Shown here: one piece after another, positions 23,301-35,063 of the stretch
How positions within the stretch are numbered: position 1 is the stretch's first letter
How the letters are laid out: every line of letters begins with the position of its first letter
From: Pterobdella sp. o SKG-2022
Taxonomy: Eukaryota; Annelida; Clitellata; Hirudinida; Piscicolidae
DNA: 64,000 bases
Direction: 5' to 3'
Assembly: GCA_964035795.1 (NCBI GenBank)
Contig: OZ038320.1
Coordinates: forward strand, 11,072,118-11,136,117
Notes under the pieces: model-generated
Seen by the model: the letters and a program-made list of their open reading frames with translations, nothing else
Told to the model about the DNA's origin: nothing
Database searches by the model: none
Program-made: the position numbers and the translations under genes

Positions 23301-26300
23301 TGCCGCAGTATATTCGGTTATAGATGATGTGAGCACCTGCTACTACCATATTAATTGGCTAATGAAAAAGTCATGACTATGTCTTTAGTGACTGTTTTTC
23401 TTTTATAACTTCGATACTAAAAGAATCTGGTAGCAGACATCCATAGATTGATATTTTGACATCGTTTTGTTTGGCTCAGCGTATGATTCTAATTGATAAA
23501 TATGATTCAAAGTGCATTTGTGTATCGTTCGATAACTTAGAGTTGAATTTTAGTTTGGACTATCAGTACCAGGCAGAGAGTTATTTTCTTTGAACACGAT
23601 ATCAATTCTTTTTGTTAGCGGAGAAGAAGAATTAGCCGACTGCTGTTTCCTTCAGTAACCGAGACACGTACATCAATATAATGTATTATGGATGACAAAA
23701 ATCGTACTAGCATATATAAACTGATTTTTGAATTTATATTCAATGCTTAGTGTTCAGTACATATAATGACCTCATCGTCACATTACATCAGTTTCTGGTG
23801 CATTTGTCACTAAATCTGTTGATTATGAATTTTCATTTATAGTAAATTTTTCCAGATTTGCCACGTCAATTTTAGAGTAAATGATTCAATGCGTGTTCTA
23901 ATGTTTCATAACAAAGAAAAAAATTTGAAACAAGTATTTTCAAATGCTTGCTCATCTCTTACAATTAAGTGCAGTTAATAGGAACAGTTTTCAGAACTGA
24001 AAATTTTTATTTGAAAAATATTACTTTTTTTTATTTGAATTTTTTATTCTTTTTTTTTTGCTATTTCTAAACATCAAATAAACTGAAGAGTACTTAATAC
24101 AAATTATCGTTCTCGAGGCGTGCCAATTGGAAAAGTTTGTGTCCAATGGTCTTATATTAGATCAGCAATTTTTATCGCCTTTCATTTTTCTAGTTTCAAG
24201 AGTTTTATTCTTTTTGAAATTTGTATTTTTTCTATTGTAGTTTAATTGAATAATTTATAATTGACGTTTGTTACAGTGAAAATTGATCAAATTTATGATA
24301 ATATATAACAATTAACTTCTCAGCTTTCAGGCAGTCAAGGTCCATTAAAAAAATTTTTTTTTGTGAATCGTTGAAGACCCTTTCCGTAGCTTTAATTTTG
24401 AGCAGATTAGATTATTGCAACGCATTGTTAGCTGAGTTACCTGAAAAGCAGCTGTGTAGAGTTCAGTCTCTTATAAATACTACAGCCAGATTAATTACAG
24501 GCACAAGGAAGTTTGGCCATATAACTCCTATTTTGAAAAAGTTACATTAGGTCAAAGGGAGGAAAAGGGATGTTTATGAAATTTTAATACTCATATTTAA
24601 ATGTAAGCTAGGACTTGGTCAAAAATATATATCAAAAAAGTTCATATCTGTTTCCGAAATAACTGGAAGGTCTTCGGACTCAACCAATTTAGGTTCCTAA
24701 ATCCAAGATGTCTAGTATTGGAAAGCGTAGGTTTGACATTGAAATTTCAACTTTTAAACAGCTGGCCGGGAGGTTTAAGAAGGATTAAGAAAGTGAAGGA
24801 TTTTGGAAAAAAGTTGAGAAGTTTTTCAAAAAATATTAAGGTTCTATAATATATTATTATCTTAGAGTATTGTTTCCACAGATATAAAGTGATCTTGAAA
24901 CTCCCTGGATTAAACATCGTTATAATAAACTTCGTAGATTATTATTAGCTCAAAAGTTAAAATAACTAAATTTCAAAAAAATGAATATTTTATATAATAA
25001 AAAAAGCAAATTGATAGAAATAATTAAAGAACGTTTAATTGGTTTTTATCAATATTGAAATTGGTCGCAGATGTGAAATATTAGCATATGTGTTGGGTGT
25101 TTACAATTGGCACATTGTTCTGATGTCTGAAGAATCTAAAAAAGCTCTTTGTCGACTTTGCTCCAGGTATTTGTGAACACTAGAGTTATGTATAATTTGT
25201 TTGGATAGCGCTTTTTAGCCATGCCCAAAAGGGGTTTTTTATACCATTGAAATAAAATTAATTTAGATTCAAATTCACTGTTTATAATTTATCCTTAAGC
25301 GCTTTTGGCATAGTCCTGTTACAGTCAAAAGCGCGTTATATAAAAGTATATAACAATAATATTAATATTAATTTATATTATAATTAAACAATCTAAGTTA
25401 TTCTTGATCAAACTAGGATATCAAGACATGGTTTTGAAAAGAACTTAGATTCAGCATATCGACCTAATCAAGATTCAAAGCATAACAGCAATAACGATAA
25501 GGGCTATAATACTCATAATAACAACAATAATAATGATTCAAGCGAAGTTATAAAAGAGAATAACATTGAAGAAAAAACTTCACCAAACCACGTTGAAAAA
25601 AAGGAGAAAAAAGGCGTATTAAAATCTATTGCCAAGTTTGCTACAAAGCAGAAGTCTGAAGTGCAATCCTCCGTCTCATCATCCTCCTACTACTCAATAG
25701 TATCGTGCAAGACATCACAGCCCGAGGATGTATTATTATCGTGCAATCAAAGCAAAAGTGAGATGAACTGCCCTTCTTTGCTCAACGACCGTAGGAAAGT
25801 TAAACCTAGTGTTAACTTTTCGCTTCCTTCCATCAATGATGAGGATATTGTAGAGGTTGTTTTTGATGATTTTTTAAAAATTGATTTCCATTCATCAGTA
25901 TATAAAATTTTATAAGATATGAAAAACAATAATTATTTATAACAGCATGAAAATTGTATTGCAACTTTTTATGCCAATATAATGTAATTTTTTATAATGA
26001 GTTTAAGAGATAGACAGATAGCTTCTAAAAGTACTCGTTATTCAAGCCTAGTGGTTTTGTATGCCTGATTTGTATTGCACTCAATAACTTTTGCTTACTT
26101 TTCACACAGAATATAAGACTGCCATTTATGACTCCATTGATCTTAGAAATTCTGAAGGGAATTTATTTTTTAATGTTAGTATCATTTATTATCAATTTGG
26201 GTACTTATTAGATTATTTGAAAGAAATAGAAAATAGAGTTGCAAAAAATATTTTCAAATGATATAAATCTGGCCACCTTCAGATTAGTGAAGTTAAAACC

Positions 26301-27841
26301 GGATTTAAAATCAGAGAATCTATCGTTTATTTATTAATTTAAAAATATCATTCTCCATTGATTGAATTGAATTTTTGAATTAATAATGTTTTTTTTACAT
26401 ATTTTTGTTATTTATGCAAAAGAATAATAATGAAATATAAAAATAGCTAAAATTAAATCATAATCTTAAGAATTAGTTTAAATTTTGATGGTTATCGAAA
26501 AACTAAAGTAACTTCTAATTATATTTTATAATCTTTAGTTGAAAATTAATCATTGACTTTCAGTTTCAACGGTTTGTCATACTTAAGTATTCAATCTGTG
26601 GAGGATTGTCATATTAGGGCCTTGTATGAGATGAACGCACAAGTCTTATTGGTTTGTTCAATTTTCAAAATTATCTCTAGGTTTCAATAGTTACTGCACC
26701 ATTTTGGTTAAGGAAAACAGATTATGAAATATATTTGGTGATTAACAATTTATTAAAATTTTAACTTCTAAAAATCTATAAAGTTGGTACGATAATATGA
26801 ACTACATGAAACATTTAGGTGACAAACGCTATATTGAATTCTGTGAAGAAAATGTCACATAGTGTGGTTTCATCGAAGGACAAGCAGCAGCATTTTATTC
26901 CTCTTTCTCCATCTCTCTCACTTCCCAGTGAGATCTCTATATCCAAAGATGCCATCACAAGCTCTTCTTTCAAAACCAAGAAACTTCCTGGTTTGTTGAT
27001 GTTTATACGCTAATTAACTATATAGAAATATATCGAGAAATTTAAGTTTTCACTTTGATAGTTCTTTATTAAATGCTTTTTGATTACCTTTGCAGAAGAC
27101 ATAGAGGTACAAGAAAACAACCCACCATCGTATTACCAGCTGGATCAGACCATGATCAATACTTCTCTCTCAACCTCTGAGAACCTTGACATTTCCGCCA
27201 ATCAAGAAGCTTTTTCTGATAGCGAAAAAAACCCGTTTTCTCGCATTCCAATTATTTCGATGATTAAAAGTAAAGATAAAAATGTTAAAAATTTACAACA
27301 ACGCAACAAGGAAGAAACTAAAGACACTGTAAAAGAAACGCCGAAAGATTTTGGAGGAGAGATAATGACAATGTTCACTGGCCTCGGTCAGAAAAAGTCT
27401 TCTTTATCGACTAAAAGCAATAGTGAGCACAATATGATGCCATTCAGATTCTCTCAACAGATTCCCACCAATGACAACAGAAATGAAACTTTGACTGATG
27501 TTTCTCGAGCAGATGATAAAGACGATGGTAAGACAAACATAAACACAACGGCCCCTGACGTTGATTTCAAATCTCGATTTATCAAATCTTGGCATATCAA
27601 CAAGAATAGATTCCATTCAAGCAAAGGAAGTAGTAAAAGTTCTAAAAGTTCCAAAAAGGCACCTTCCCACAATGAAAGCCATTTCCCGGAAGATGATGAT
27701 GGTGTCACTAATGGTTATATCATGAAAGAATGGTCATTTGATCTTGCCATGGACGAGGAAGAGAATGACAATGATAAGGAAAACAATGACAACGAAAATG
27801 ATGAAAAAGACGAACAAATGAATCGCGGCACCAATTTATAG
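20352..27841 (+). CDS. HYCC1: Hyccin (FAM126 family), PI4KA-complex subunit
   Basis: Hyccin helps hold phosphatidylinositol 4-kinase alpha at the plasma membrane with TTC7 and EFR3. Thirteen exons join in frame to 725 codons: 20352-20393, 20611-20724, 20916-20948, 21102-21236, 21418-21462, 22356-22427, 22808-22938, 25071-25166, 25417-25855, 26110-26174, 26564-26651, 26819-26990, 27096-27841. Recognisable family segments are APVFHQLFNFYRS, LPACLGAFLLGIYNL, SLKKPSIYHD, CEILAYVLGVYN with LCRLCSR, LILEILKGIYFLIFNG and EMNAQVLLVTNAI. The folded part ends near residue 440; the rest is a Ser/Lys-rich acidic tail ending at TAG 27841. Odd: exon 9 (25417-25855) adds about 140 Asn/Ser/Lys-rich residues between CSRISRHGF and IRLPFMTP, where vertebrate hyccin has only a short loop. 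The family call is secure; the exact boundaries of exons 7 and 9 are slightly less so. Confidence 0.92.
22207..22294 (+). mobile_element. Cephalopod-type SINE tail, copy 2 (decayed)
   Basis: Located in hyccin intron 5. It contains ATCCATGTTAACATGGAAAC followed by GGATGAAAAATGATGATGAG, in the same order as the copy at 6966-7026 but with several substitutions. A stretch to its left (AACCGTAGAGCATGTAAAGA) may belong to the SINE body. Confidence 0.5.
23398..23575. repeat. Dispersed repeat, copy 2
   Basis: Partner of 17828-18025, in hyccin intron 7 and in the same orientation. Substitutions and small gaps suggest an old insertion. Confidence 0.55.
24385..24845 (+). mobile_element. Non-LTR retrotransposon (LINE) remnant, end of reverse transcriptase ORF
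   Basis: In hyccin intron 7, in the sense orientation. A reading frame at 24391-24549 gives the well-known LINE pol C-terminal pattern: SRLDYCNALLAELP, then VQSLINTTARLITGTRKFGH and ITPILKKLH, followed by a stop at 24547. After a frame change, 24735-24845 reads LNSWPGGLRR ... FGKKLRSFSK, matching the usual LINE ending LWNSLP ... FK-LK. Stops and frameshifts show it is dead. The pattern suggests a CR1/jockey-like clade, but the clade is not decided here. Confidence 0.8.
25190..25375 (+). repeat. Hairpin-containing repeat end with an ATT-rich tail
   Basis: In hyccin intron 8. It holds two similar segments (AGCGCTTTTTAGCCATG and AGCGCTTTTGGCATAG). The second pairs with CAAAAGCGC to form a hairpin at 25297-25337, followed by GTTATATAAAAGTATATAAC and an AATATT-rich tail. 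This is what a LINE or SINE 3' end often looks like. It may be the 3' end of a LINE, but exon 8 (25071-25166) separates it from the pol remnant, so it is a separate insertion. Confidence 0.45.
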
Positions 27842-28423
27842 AGTTGTAGTTGTTATAGTCTTGAAACTCATTTATTTTTTGACATAATAGTTTCGTAGAG
27901 TTTTCAATAGATTTATTAATATATTAATATAGCTAGCGTATTTAAAATAGCATTTAGACTTTCCTAATAATAGTTCTTTGTGTGTTCATGCATCGATGCG
28001 GAACTTCTTTCGTGGCTTTCGACAAATTGATTAATGTTTGATATTAGTTTTTTTTGCTAATTGCACATAGGATAACGTTTCTGTTAGCATAAGTTTAATT
28101 TGCATCTAGTGTAAGTGATCAGAGCTACAAAAACTAATTTTTCATATTACAAAACTTGAACTCACTGTATAGATTTGGAGTGTTTCATTGGAAATCATAT
28201 ATTTTTTCGATTTTTGATGTATTAATACCTATATTATACTTTATTTCTTTAATTACCTTGATGGTGGAAATCTAGAGATTTATAAAGATCATCGGATTGT
28301 GCACTTTTATAATTTCAGTGAATTGTTTTGTCTAATGTAAATAATTTTATTTTATAATTATGAATAATTTTGATGTTGGAAAGGCATATTTAATAAAAAA
28401 AATATTCTAGGAAGATCAGTTTT
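27842..28423. other. Convergent 3' region of hyccin and TRAF
   Basis: 582 bp between the stop codons of two convergent genes. It holds their 3' UTRs, and AATAAA at 28392-28397 could serve hyccin, which would put its transcript end within about 30 nt of the TRAF stop. No other feature is seen. Confidence 0.6.
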
Positions 28424-31400
28424 CTATACTTTATGGATATCAACATTTATAAAAGCAGTATCATCAATTACAAATTTGTCATATTGTTCGTTAAAAGTTT
28501 TCAAAGGCATAAAAAATGGAAAGCCAGAAGGTAAATTTGAAGAAGTAGGTTTATAGAAGGAGGAAGATTCGAGATCAGGTTTAAAGCTTGCATTGACACA
28601 ATCTTTGGAAGGTGTCTGATCCATAAGGCTGAAGGTGACTGAGTGTTGGAAAGGCCACTGGAGTATTGCGTCATATTCTCCATTCATTATGATTAAAAAT
28701 ATTGATATATGAGAGCCTCTAGCAGCCCTATCTCCATTCAAATACAGACTTGCTCGTACCTTATATCCTGCATAATAAGTTGATTACACTTAGAATAATA
28801 AACATTATGTTATTATTTTTAAATATGAGATTTCTATAATGTCAAAAATTAAATGGAAAGATGCTTAGTGATTTTGACGATATATAACTATCGTATAAAA
28901 GAATCTAAAAAATTTGCATTCGAATTTGATTACGATAATTTCAGCAACTATCAATTTTTTTCTAGTTTGTTTATTTTGAAATTATTCATATATTAAAAAC
29001 ACGCCGACCATAGCGTTTTGTGTAGAAAACTGGAGACAAGATACTTGTGCAATTTCCGTTTTGTGCTTGAAGCATTTTGTCAGCAAAGCCAATAATTTTC
29101 CACAAAAAATTTCCATTATACGATGTATTTTCTAAATTTTGTATTTTTTGTTGCAAATCATAAGTATGACTTTTGTATAGGTCCAGCTCTTTTTGCACAT
29201 CTTTCAATTGGTCCTTAAGAGAAGCTATTGTGGGTAATTCTTTAAACTGTGAAAAAAATTAAACTATTATTTTTAAAGCTTTTTTCATACATATGAAATT
29301 TTTTCATTTAATTTTAACAATTATGAAAAATATTCATAATAATATCAACACTTATGTATAGTAAGTTACATCGGAAACTAACTCTTTCATACATGTGGCT
29401 GTTTTGCAAAACAAGAGCCAAGAGGGAATCATTCTGCGTGAAAGTGAGAGTTTAATTTATAAAAAACTAAATGATTTTTTGAAATTTAGACTGACAAAAT
29501 GTAGAAGATGCTTGCTTATGTTTGAAGTTAGATGCTCATTTTGAGATGTTCCCTCAGGCAACTAGAAAAGGAGGATTCGACAATATATTAATCGATAAAT
29601 ATTTATTATATTTTATCAAATTTTGAATTATTAAGCCTATATTCCTAATTTAGTTTGACCATAAAAAAATCATTCAAATTATTTTGGTTTTACTAAGGAA
29701 TTTTTAATAGACCACGCATTAAAAAAAATCATGTTATCGGCATGTCAAAAACTTCATGTATTTAGAAACCTGTATTTCCAAAAGCATTTTTTATAAAATA
29801 GTATTAAAGCACAAAAAGTCTCTTTTCTAAAAATGGTTTATAGAGTCTACCACAACGCAACTGAGTCCAATACAAAACCCAGTACATGCTAGAAGTCCTC
29901 TATGACGTTGAAATATAAAAAACCTAAAAAATTAAGTGAAAATTTATTATATGGAAACTTAAGAACCATATTGAAAGAAAAAACAAAAACTTATTGCAGC
30001 TTGGTCGTTTTTTCTTTTACTTTATACAGAAAAAATCATAAAAACCAGCTTGGTTATATTCACCATATAAAGAATTGTTAAAAGCATGAACGCCTATTTT
30101 TATGAGATAGGATTTCCTGTTAAATAACCATAGAAAACCTGGATGTTGATTCATTTTGAAATAAAACGCATGGTTTGTGGAAAAATGAATGAAATCAAAA
30201 TCCATTCTAAATGATACTCCGTACGTGTCCAGTAACTGAAGTATATAACAATCAATTAATCTCTTTTTGCCACTACCTACCATTGAAGATTGTCAAAAAA
30301 ACTATTTCGGTCTATCCCGAAAAAACCTTCAAACAAAGAAAGTTTAAGCACGTCTTTGAAACGTATGCATGAGCGTATCAAGTGACCATACCAACGATGA
30401 CGGCAGCTCTGCGGTAATGTCGCTATGTCGGATAATACAAGTTTAAAAAAATGCCAATGATTGATTCTATTTATTTTGGCTCAACGCGACATAACCAGCG
30501 GGTCATATACCTATGTTTTAATTGGATTTTTTTGCAAAACATCAAGCTTTTCAACTTTGTTTTTTGCTCTTATAACAGTGCAAAACACCCATAAGATGAA
30601 TAAAATTTGGAACTAGATTTCAAAGATAATTTTAGATTTCAGAGTTGGAAAAAGTATTTTAAATTCACTACGGGAAACTGAAAACCTGATTACAACTGCA
30701 AATTTAAAACCTCCACCTACACACAACATATGACCAAGATAGCGAAACATGCATCATAGTGCCATCAATGGTTACTTCCCCCCCCCCCAATACGCGTATT
30801 ATTTAGAAAGTGTAAAACAAAAAATGTTCCAGAGAACAGATGCATCTCTTCTTGAACCAAGAAAAGGCAAGTGCAAATAAATCGAATTAACAAAAAAACC
30901 TTTGCAGCATATAATAGAAGAAAAAACTGCAGAATTCTTTATATTCTTTGAAGTTTTGGGCTTACCTATTATTCTTGGCATTTTTTCCAAGAAAATTGCT
31001 TAAAAAGCAATAAAGAGAGAAAACAAACAAAATAAGTACTTTTAATCTGCTAAAAGGTTGACAAAGAACTATATTTATTAAAAGGCAGAAGTTAAAACTT
31101 GTAACATATGTTTATGAGATATTAAGACCACACCAAAATAAGACATTACCAATTTTAGCTATTATGTGAATAAAGATCTTTAATATTGAAAGTTATTGAA
31201 AAAATTAAGTTGAACCCTTTCAAGACAAATGTCACAGATTATAACAGATTCCATTGATGGTTTGAACTGACAATTTTCTAAATGTTCCTGCAATACATAA
31301 AAATGCAATAAACTATGGATAAAAAAACCTTCGTTAAATTCAAACCTGTATATTTTTGAATAATCCATTCCAAGAGCATTTATCATACAAACATATTACT

Positions 31401-32074
31401 TCTAATTTCATCATTTCCTTTTTTATAGCATTGTCGGGTATAGGCTACAAAAAATTATAAGATATTGAATATAATAAATTTTTCAAACCAAGTTATGAAT
31501 TCAAAAACTACAAAATGATTAATTTTTTTATTCATAGAGTAGTAAGATCTTCATTACAAGTGTAACTGTATCAAGTATATATTGTAATAAAAAAATATTT
31601 GTTTTTCATTTATAAACTATGTAGAATTCAGTCATTTTTTAATTAGCAACAATTTTGACAAAATAAATTTAGTTTTTTTAATTCTTCAAGGAAATAGGAA
31701 ATTTGTTTATAAACTACTTGATAATCTTGGTTTAAAGGAAGTGTGCCAATATTTTCTTCTTTCAAACAATGTGAACATAACTGCTGTGTTTCTTTTCTGT
31801 GAAACAATAAAAAGTGGTTAATGAAAAAAAAATTTAAATAAAAAGATTAATTAAATGGTTCAAAAAAGAAAGTTATCAAACTTTGTGTTGAAACATTTGA
31901 AGCACAATCTATGACCACATTGATCTTGATGAGGATTATTCAAAATATTTCCACAAACAGAGCATTGGTACCTTGTATTAGGTTTTATTTACATACCCCT
32001 TGAGCAATAAAACTTGTACAAACCTACCTTTCAACATCTTGGGTTGTTTTAATAATACTTATAGGATAATTCAT
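28424..32074 (-). CDS. TRAF family adaptor / RING E3 ligase, short form
   Basis: TNF-receptor-associated factor: a cytoplasmic adaptor that trimerises, binds receptor tails through its MATH (TRAF-C) domain and usually acts as a RING E3 ligase. Nine exons join in frame to 361 codons: 32074-32028, 31971-31882, 31796-31718, 31444-31346, 31287-31216, 29561-29496, 29433-29383, 29246-29009, 28767-28424. RING: CSVCGNILNNPHQDQCGHRL, then CSHC. Zinc-finger region: PIPDNAIKKEM ... CLYDKCSW and EHLENC ... CDICLE. Coiled coil about residues 169-210. MATH from about residue 212: SYNGNFLWKI, FYTKRYGYKVRASLYLNGD, GEYDAILQWPF, FKPDLESSSF. It is most like TRAF2/3. Two donors (31216 GTTCAA, 29009 GTCGGC) are weak but preserve homology. 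It is shorter than usual TRAFs (about 450-570), with few zinc fingers and a short coil; an unseen in-phase exon in the 1.65-kb intron 5 cannot be excluded. Confidence 0.9.
29562..31215 (-). other. Large TRAF intron 5
   Basis: 1.65 kb where other TRAFs encode more zinc fingers. I looked for Cys/His finger exons and found none convincing. A 33-nt block (about 31003-30971) has good splice signals but reads to stops in the needed frame. An open frame at 30017-30283 has no TRAF motif. A run of ten C lies at about 30779-30788. Confidence 0.5.
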
Positions 32075-32543
32075 ATTTTAATAGTATAGAAAAAAACTAT
32101 TGAATCTTATCTTCGCTTAAAAAATGAAATTTATATAATGTATTTATGTGTATAGCATGATTTAAAGCTTGTAGTAGAGAAACCGTTCATTTCAGCTTAT
32201 ATATTTTCCGAAATATTTATATAAATTTATACATTTTTTTTCGATAATTGTCACAATTTTTTCTCAGTTGAAATTACTGATAAAAGATCATTATTTATTT
32301 TAGCATAAAAAAAATTGCAGATTTCAGTAAAAGTTGAAAAAAACTATTAAAGTAAGATATAAAATAAAACCCCAATTATTTTATGTTTAAATAAATAACT
32401 ATAAGCTATAACTAAAATATTTTTAAAATTTAACAACCAGTTTTATCTTTTGTTTAAATATAAATTATTACATACAAGATTGGATGAACTAATTATACAT
32501 CAAAGTGAATAGAAGCTTTGTTCTAAGACGTTTAATTTCAGAA
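32075..32543. promoter_or_regulatory. Bidirectional promoter region of TRAF and TRIP11
   Basis: Only 469 bp separate the two divergent start codons, so both promoters must overlap or be nested (or lie in an upstream exon). The sequence is AT-rich without a clear TATA pair that I can assign. Just before the TRIP11 ATG there is a typical acceptor, TTTAATTTCAG, 2 nt upstream of ATG 32544. Confidence 0.5.
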
Positions 32544-35063
32544 ATGGAAGTAATTCCATCTGATTTACCGGAAATTTCTAAGTTTGAAAAATGTCATAAA
32601 AGATTAAACTTAGTGACTTTCTACTTAAATAAAATGATTAATGCATCTTGTTTGAATAACTATGAAAACGTAGAAAATATTTCTGATGAAAAGTTGAAAG
32701 AATTTTTTGAGCAACTAATTTCTAGGTGTGACGTGTCTAATTTCAGCGATGATTTAAAATTAAAAAAAGACGGGGAACATCATATCAATAAAAATAGATA
32801 TGATTTGAAACACTTGAATGAAGACGAACAACTATCTAAAAATGAATTGAAAGTTGCTAAAAATCAAGTTTTTGACCTACTTCAAAAATTATCTCTAGCA
32901 AGAACAGAAGCAATTAAAAATGAAAAAATTTATAAACAAAAGATTATTGAATTGGAAGAATGCATAAAAGAAAACAGTTATTTGAAAGAACAATTAAGCT
33001 TCAAAATTCTTAATAATGAAAATGTGTTAGAAAGATTGAATAAAGATTCTGTCTCAAATTTTGATGAAAATATAAACATAGTAGAAGAGGTAGAAAAGGT
33101 AAATGCTTCAAATTTAGAAAATGATATTCCAAAATGTAATGAATGTGAAAAAATTCATAGTGAAAACAAGGTTAAATATTAAGCTTGATTTTTTTTTTTT
33201 TACACATAATCCTATTTTGTTTCATACAAAAGAAAGACTTGTAACAATAAATAAACATGAAAGTAAATGAAAAAATTTGATAACTTCAGAATCTTGAAGC
33301 AAAAACAGAACAATTGGCCAAAGAGTTGGATAGATTAAGACATCATTTATTGAACATTGAAGAATGCCACAATAATGAACTAATTGAGATCCATAATGAA
33401 GATACCACACTGAAGCAACAACTCAAGCAGATTCAACAAGAACTCAATAATTCACACATATCCAATGCAATACTCAAGTTAGAGCTTGTGTCATATGTAT
33501 TGAGTTTGTTTTATCAGCTTTATTTTTTGCTCTTACGTCTTCATATCATTGTTCTGTTTCTTATATATTTAAAATTTTTTTATTAGTCTCAACTAATTTG
33601 CCTTGACATCTTCATATTTGTTCAACAACTCATGTATAAAATATGTTTTAGTTTAGATTAAATAATCTTCTAGTAAAGAAATGAGCGAAAAGATTGAAAA
33701 CTTGAAACAAAACCTTGATGAAAGGACAAAAGAGGTAAACAAGTTGAGAACATCTTTAACATCTTCACAGTCAACTATTGAGCAATATTCAAGCTCTATC
33801 ATTAATTTACATTCTGTTCTGGAACAATATGAAAAAAGTAATTTTCTATTTGAAGTTTTTAACATAATCAAGACCTTTTTGTTAATAATATTTTACTCAA
33901 ATGTGTTTAATTTGACTTGAGACTGAAATATTATAATGGATTTTTGGTTTTCAATCAAGTAAAAGCGATTAAATTTTTATTGAGATTAATTTTGAATTAA
34001 CTTTTATCCTTCTTTTAAAATATATTAAAAAGTTCAAATTTTTGAATTGAGAATAACATGTATACATGGTATAATCATTAACGATTAATTTTTCTAATAT
34101 AAAAAATAATTTAAAATCCAAGATCAGAGAATTTTTGAAACAGCGGAAATAGAAAAAGGTCAACGAGAATTAGCAAGAATTAAAGAATCAAAATTGAAGT
34201 TAGTTGAAACTTTGCATGAAAAAGACAGAGTAAATACCGAATTACAAAATGAACTGTTGTCTGTCAAGCGCCATGAAGCAGAACTTGAGACAATGAGGAA
34301 GGAATATAATAAAATGAAATATATTTTATCATTAAATGAGAAAAAAATGGGCGAAGTCAATGAGAAAATGGCAAAATTGAAGATAGAAGAAAATGGCAAA
34401 ATTGATAAAGTTTTAATGAAAAACTTGTTTGTAGGTTATTTACACGCATGTTCCAATCGTAAGGAAGATGTGGCAGGTGTCATTGGAAAATTCCTAGACT
34501 TTAATGCTGATGATTACCAAGCAATAAATACGGGTCAAAGCAAAGGTTACAAAGAACCAAACTTGTACCAGCATCATTCATTTTACGAGTTGTTTGTTAA
34601 GTTTTTGGAAGCTGAATCTGCTCCATTGAATCAACAACATCAAACGACAGCACAGCATAAAACCATTTCGATGCACCCTCAAAAAGACGTTTCACAACAA
34701 CAAACTCTGCAACATCTAGCAAATAAAAATTCAAATCATTATCAAAGCGTTGCCACTAATGTTGCTTCTACGAACACTAATACCTCTAACTTACCGTTGT
34801 ATATTTATCTCCAATCATTGCAAAGACAACAGAAAATTTTGCAACAAACTCCAAGTGCTCAAAATTATTTTGAAAGCCAAAATTCTGCAAATCTTTTTTT
34901 AAACGTTTCACAAGAAAATATTTTGCCAGTAACGATGCAGAATTCTATATCTGCTAGTTCCATATTGACACCACAAAGTACCTCGCCACAACTTTCTGTT
35001 ATGGGTCTTTCTGTTGATTCTAATATAAATTCATCAAATTCACCAACTCTTTTGGATATATAA
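32544..35063 (+). CDS. TRIP11: GMAP-210 / TRIP11-like golgin
   Basis: Long coiled-coil golgin of the cis-Golgi that captures vesicles; its C-terminal GRAB region binds Arf1-GTP. Four exons join in frame to 639 codons: 32544-33170, 33290-33477, 33674-33837, 34123-35063. Residues 1-330 are mostly Lys/Glu/Leu-rich coiled coil, including KELDRLRHHLLNIEE. The diagnostic C-terminal block is DKVLMKNLFVGYLH, then VAGVIGKFLDF, then FYELFVKFLEAESAP, in the order found in GMAP-210. A Gln/Asn/Ser-rich tail of about 140 residues follows. At 639 residues it is about a third of the vertebrate length (about 1980), the missing part being coiled coil. The ATG sits 2 nt after an acceptor-like TTTCAG, so an upstream noncoding exon or a trans-spliced leader is possible. 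Poly(A) signal AATAAA at 35171-35176. Confidence 0.88.

Noticed and set aside
27404..27708. Minus-strand open frames opposite the hyccin C-terminus
   Set aside because: They are shadows of the Ser/Lys-rich hyccin tail; no motif or splice context.
30779..30788. Run of ten C
   Set aside because: Isolated homopolymer in an intron; no associated structure seen.
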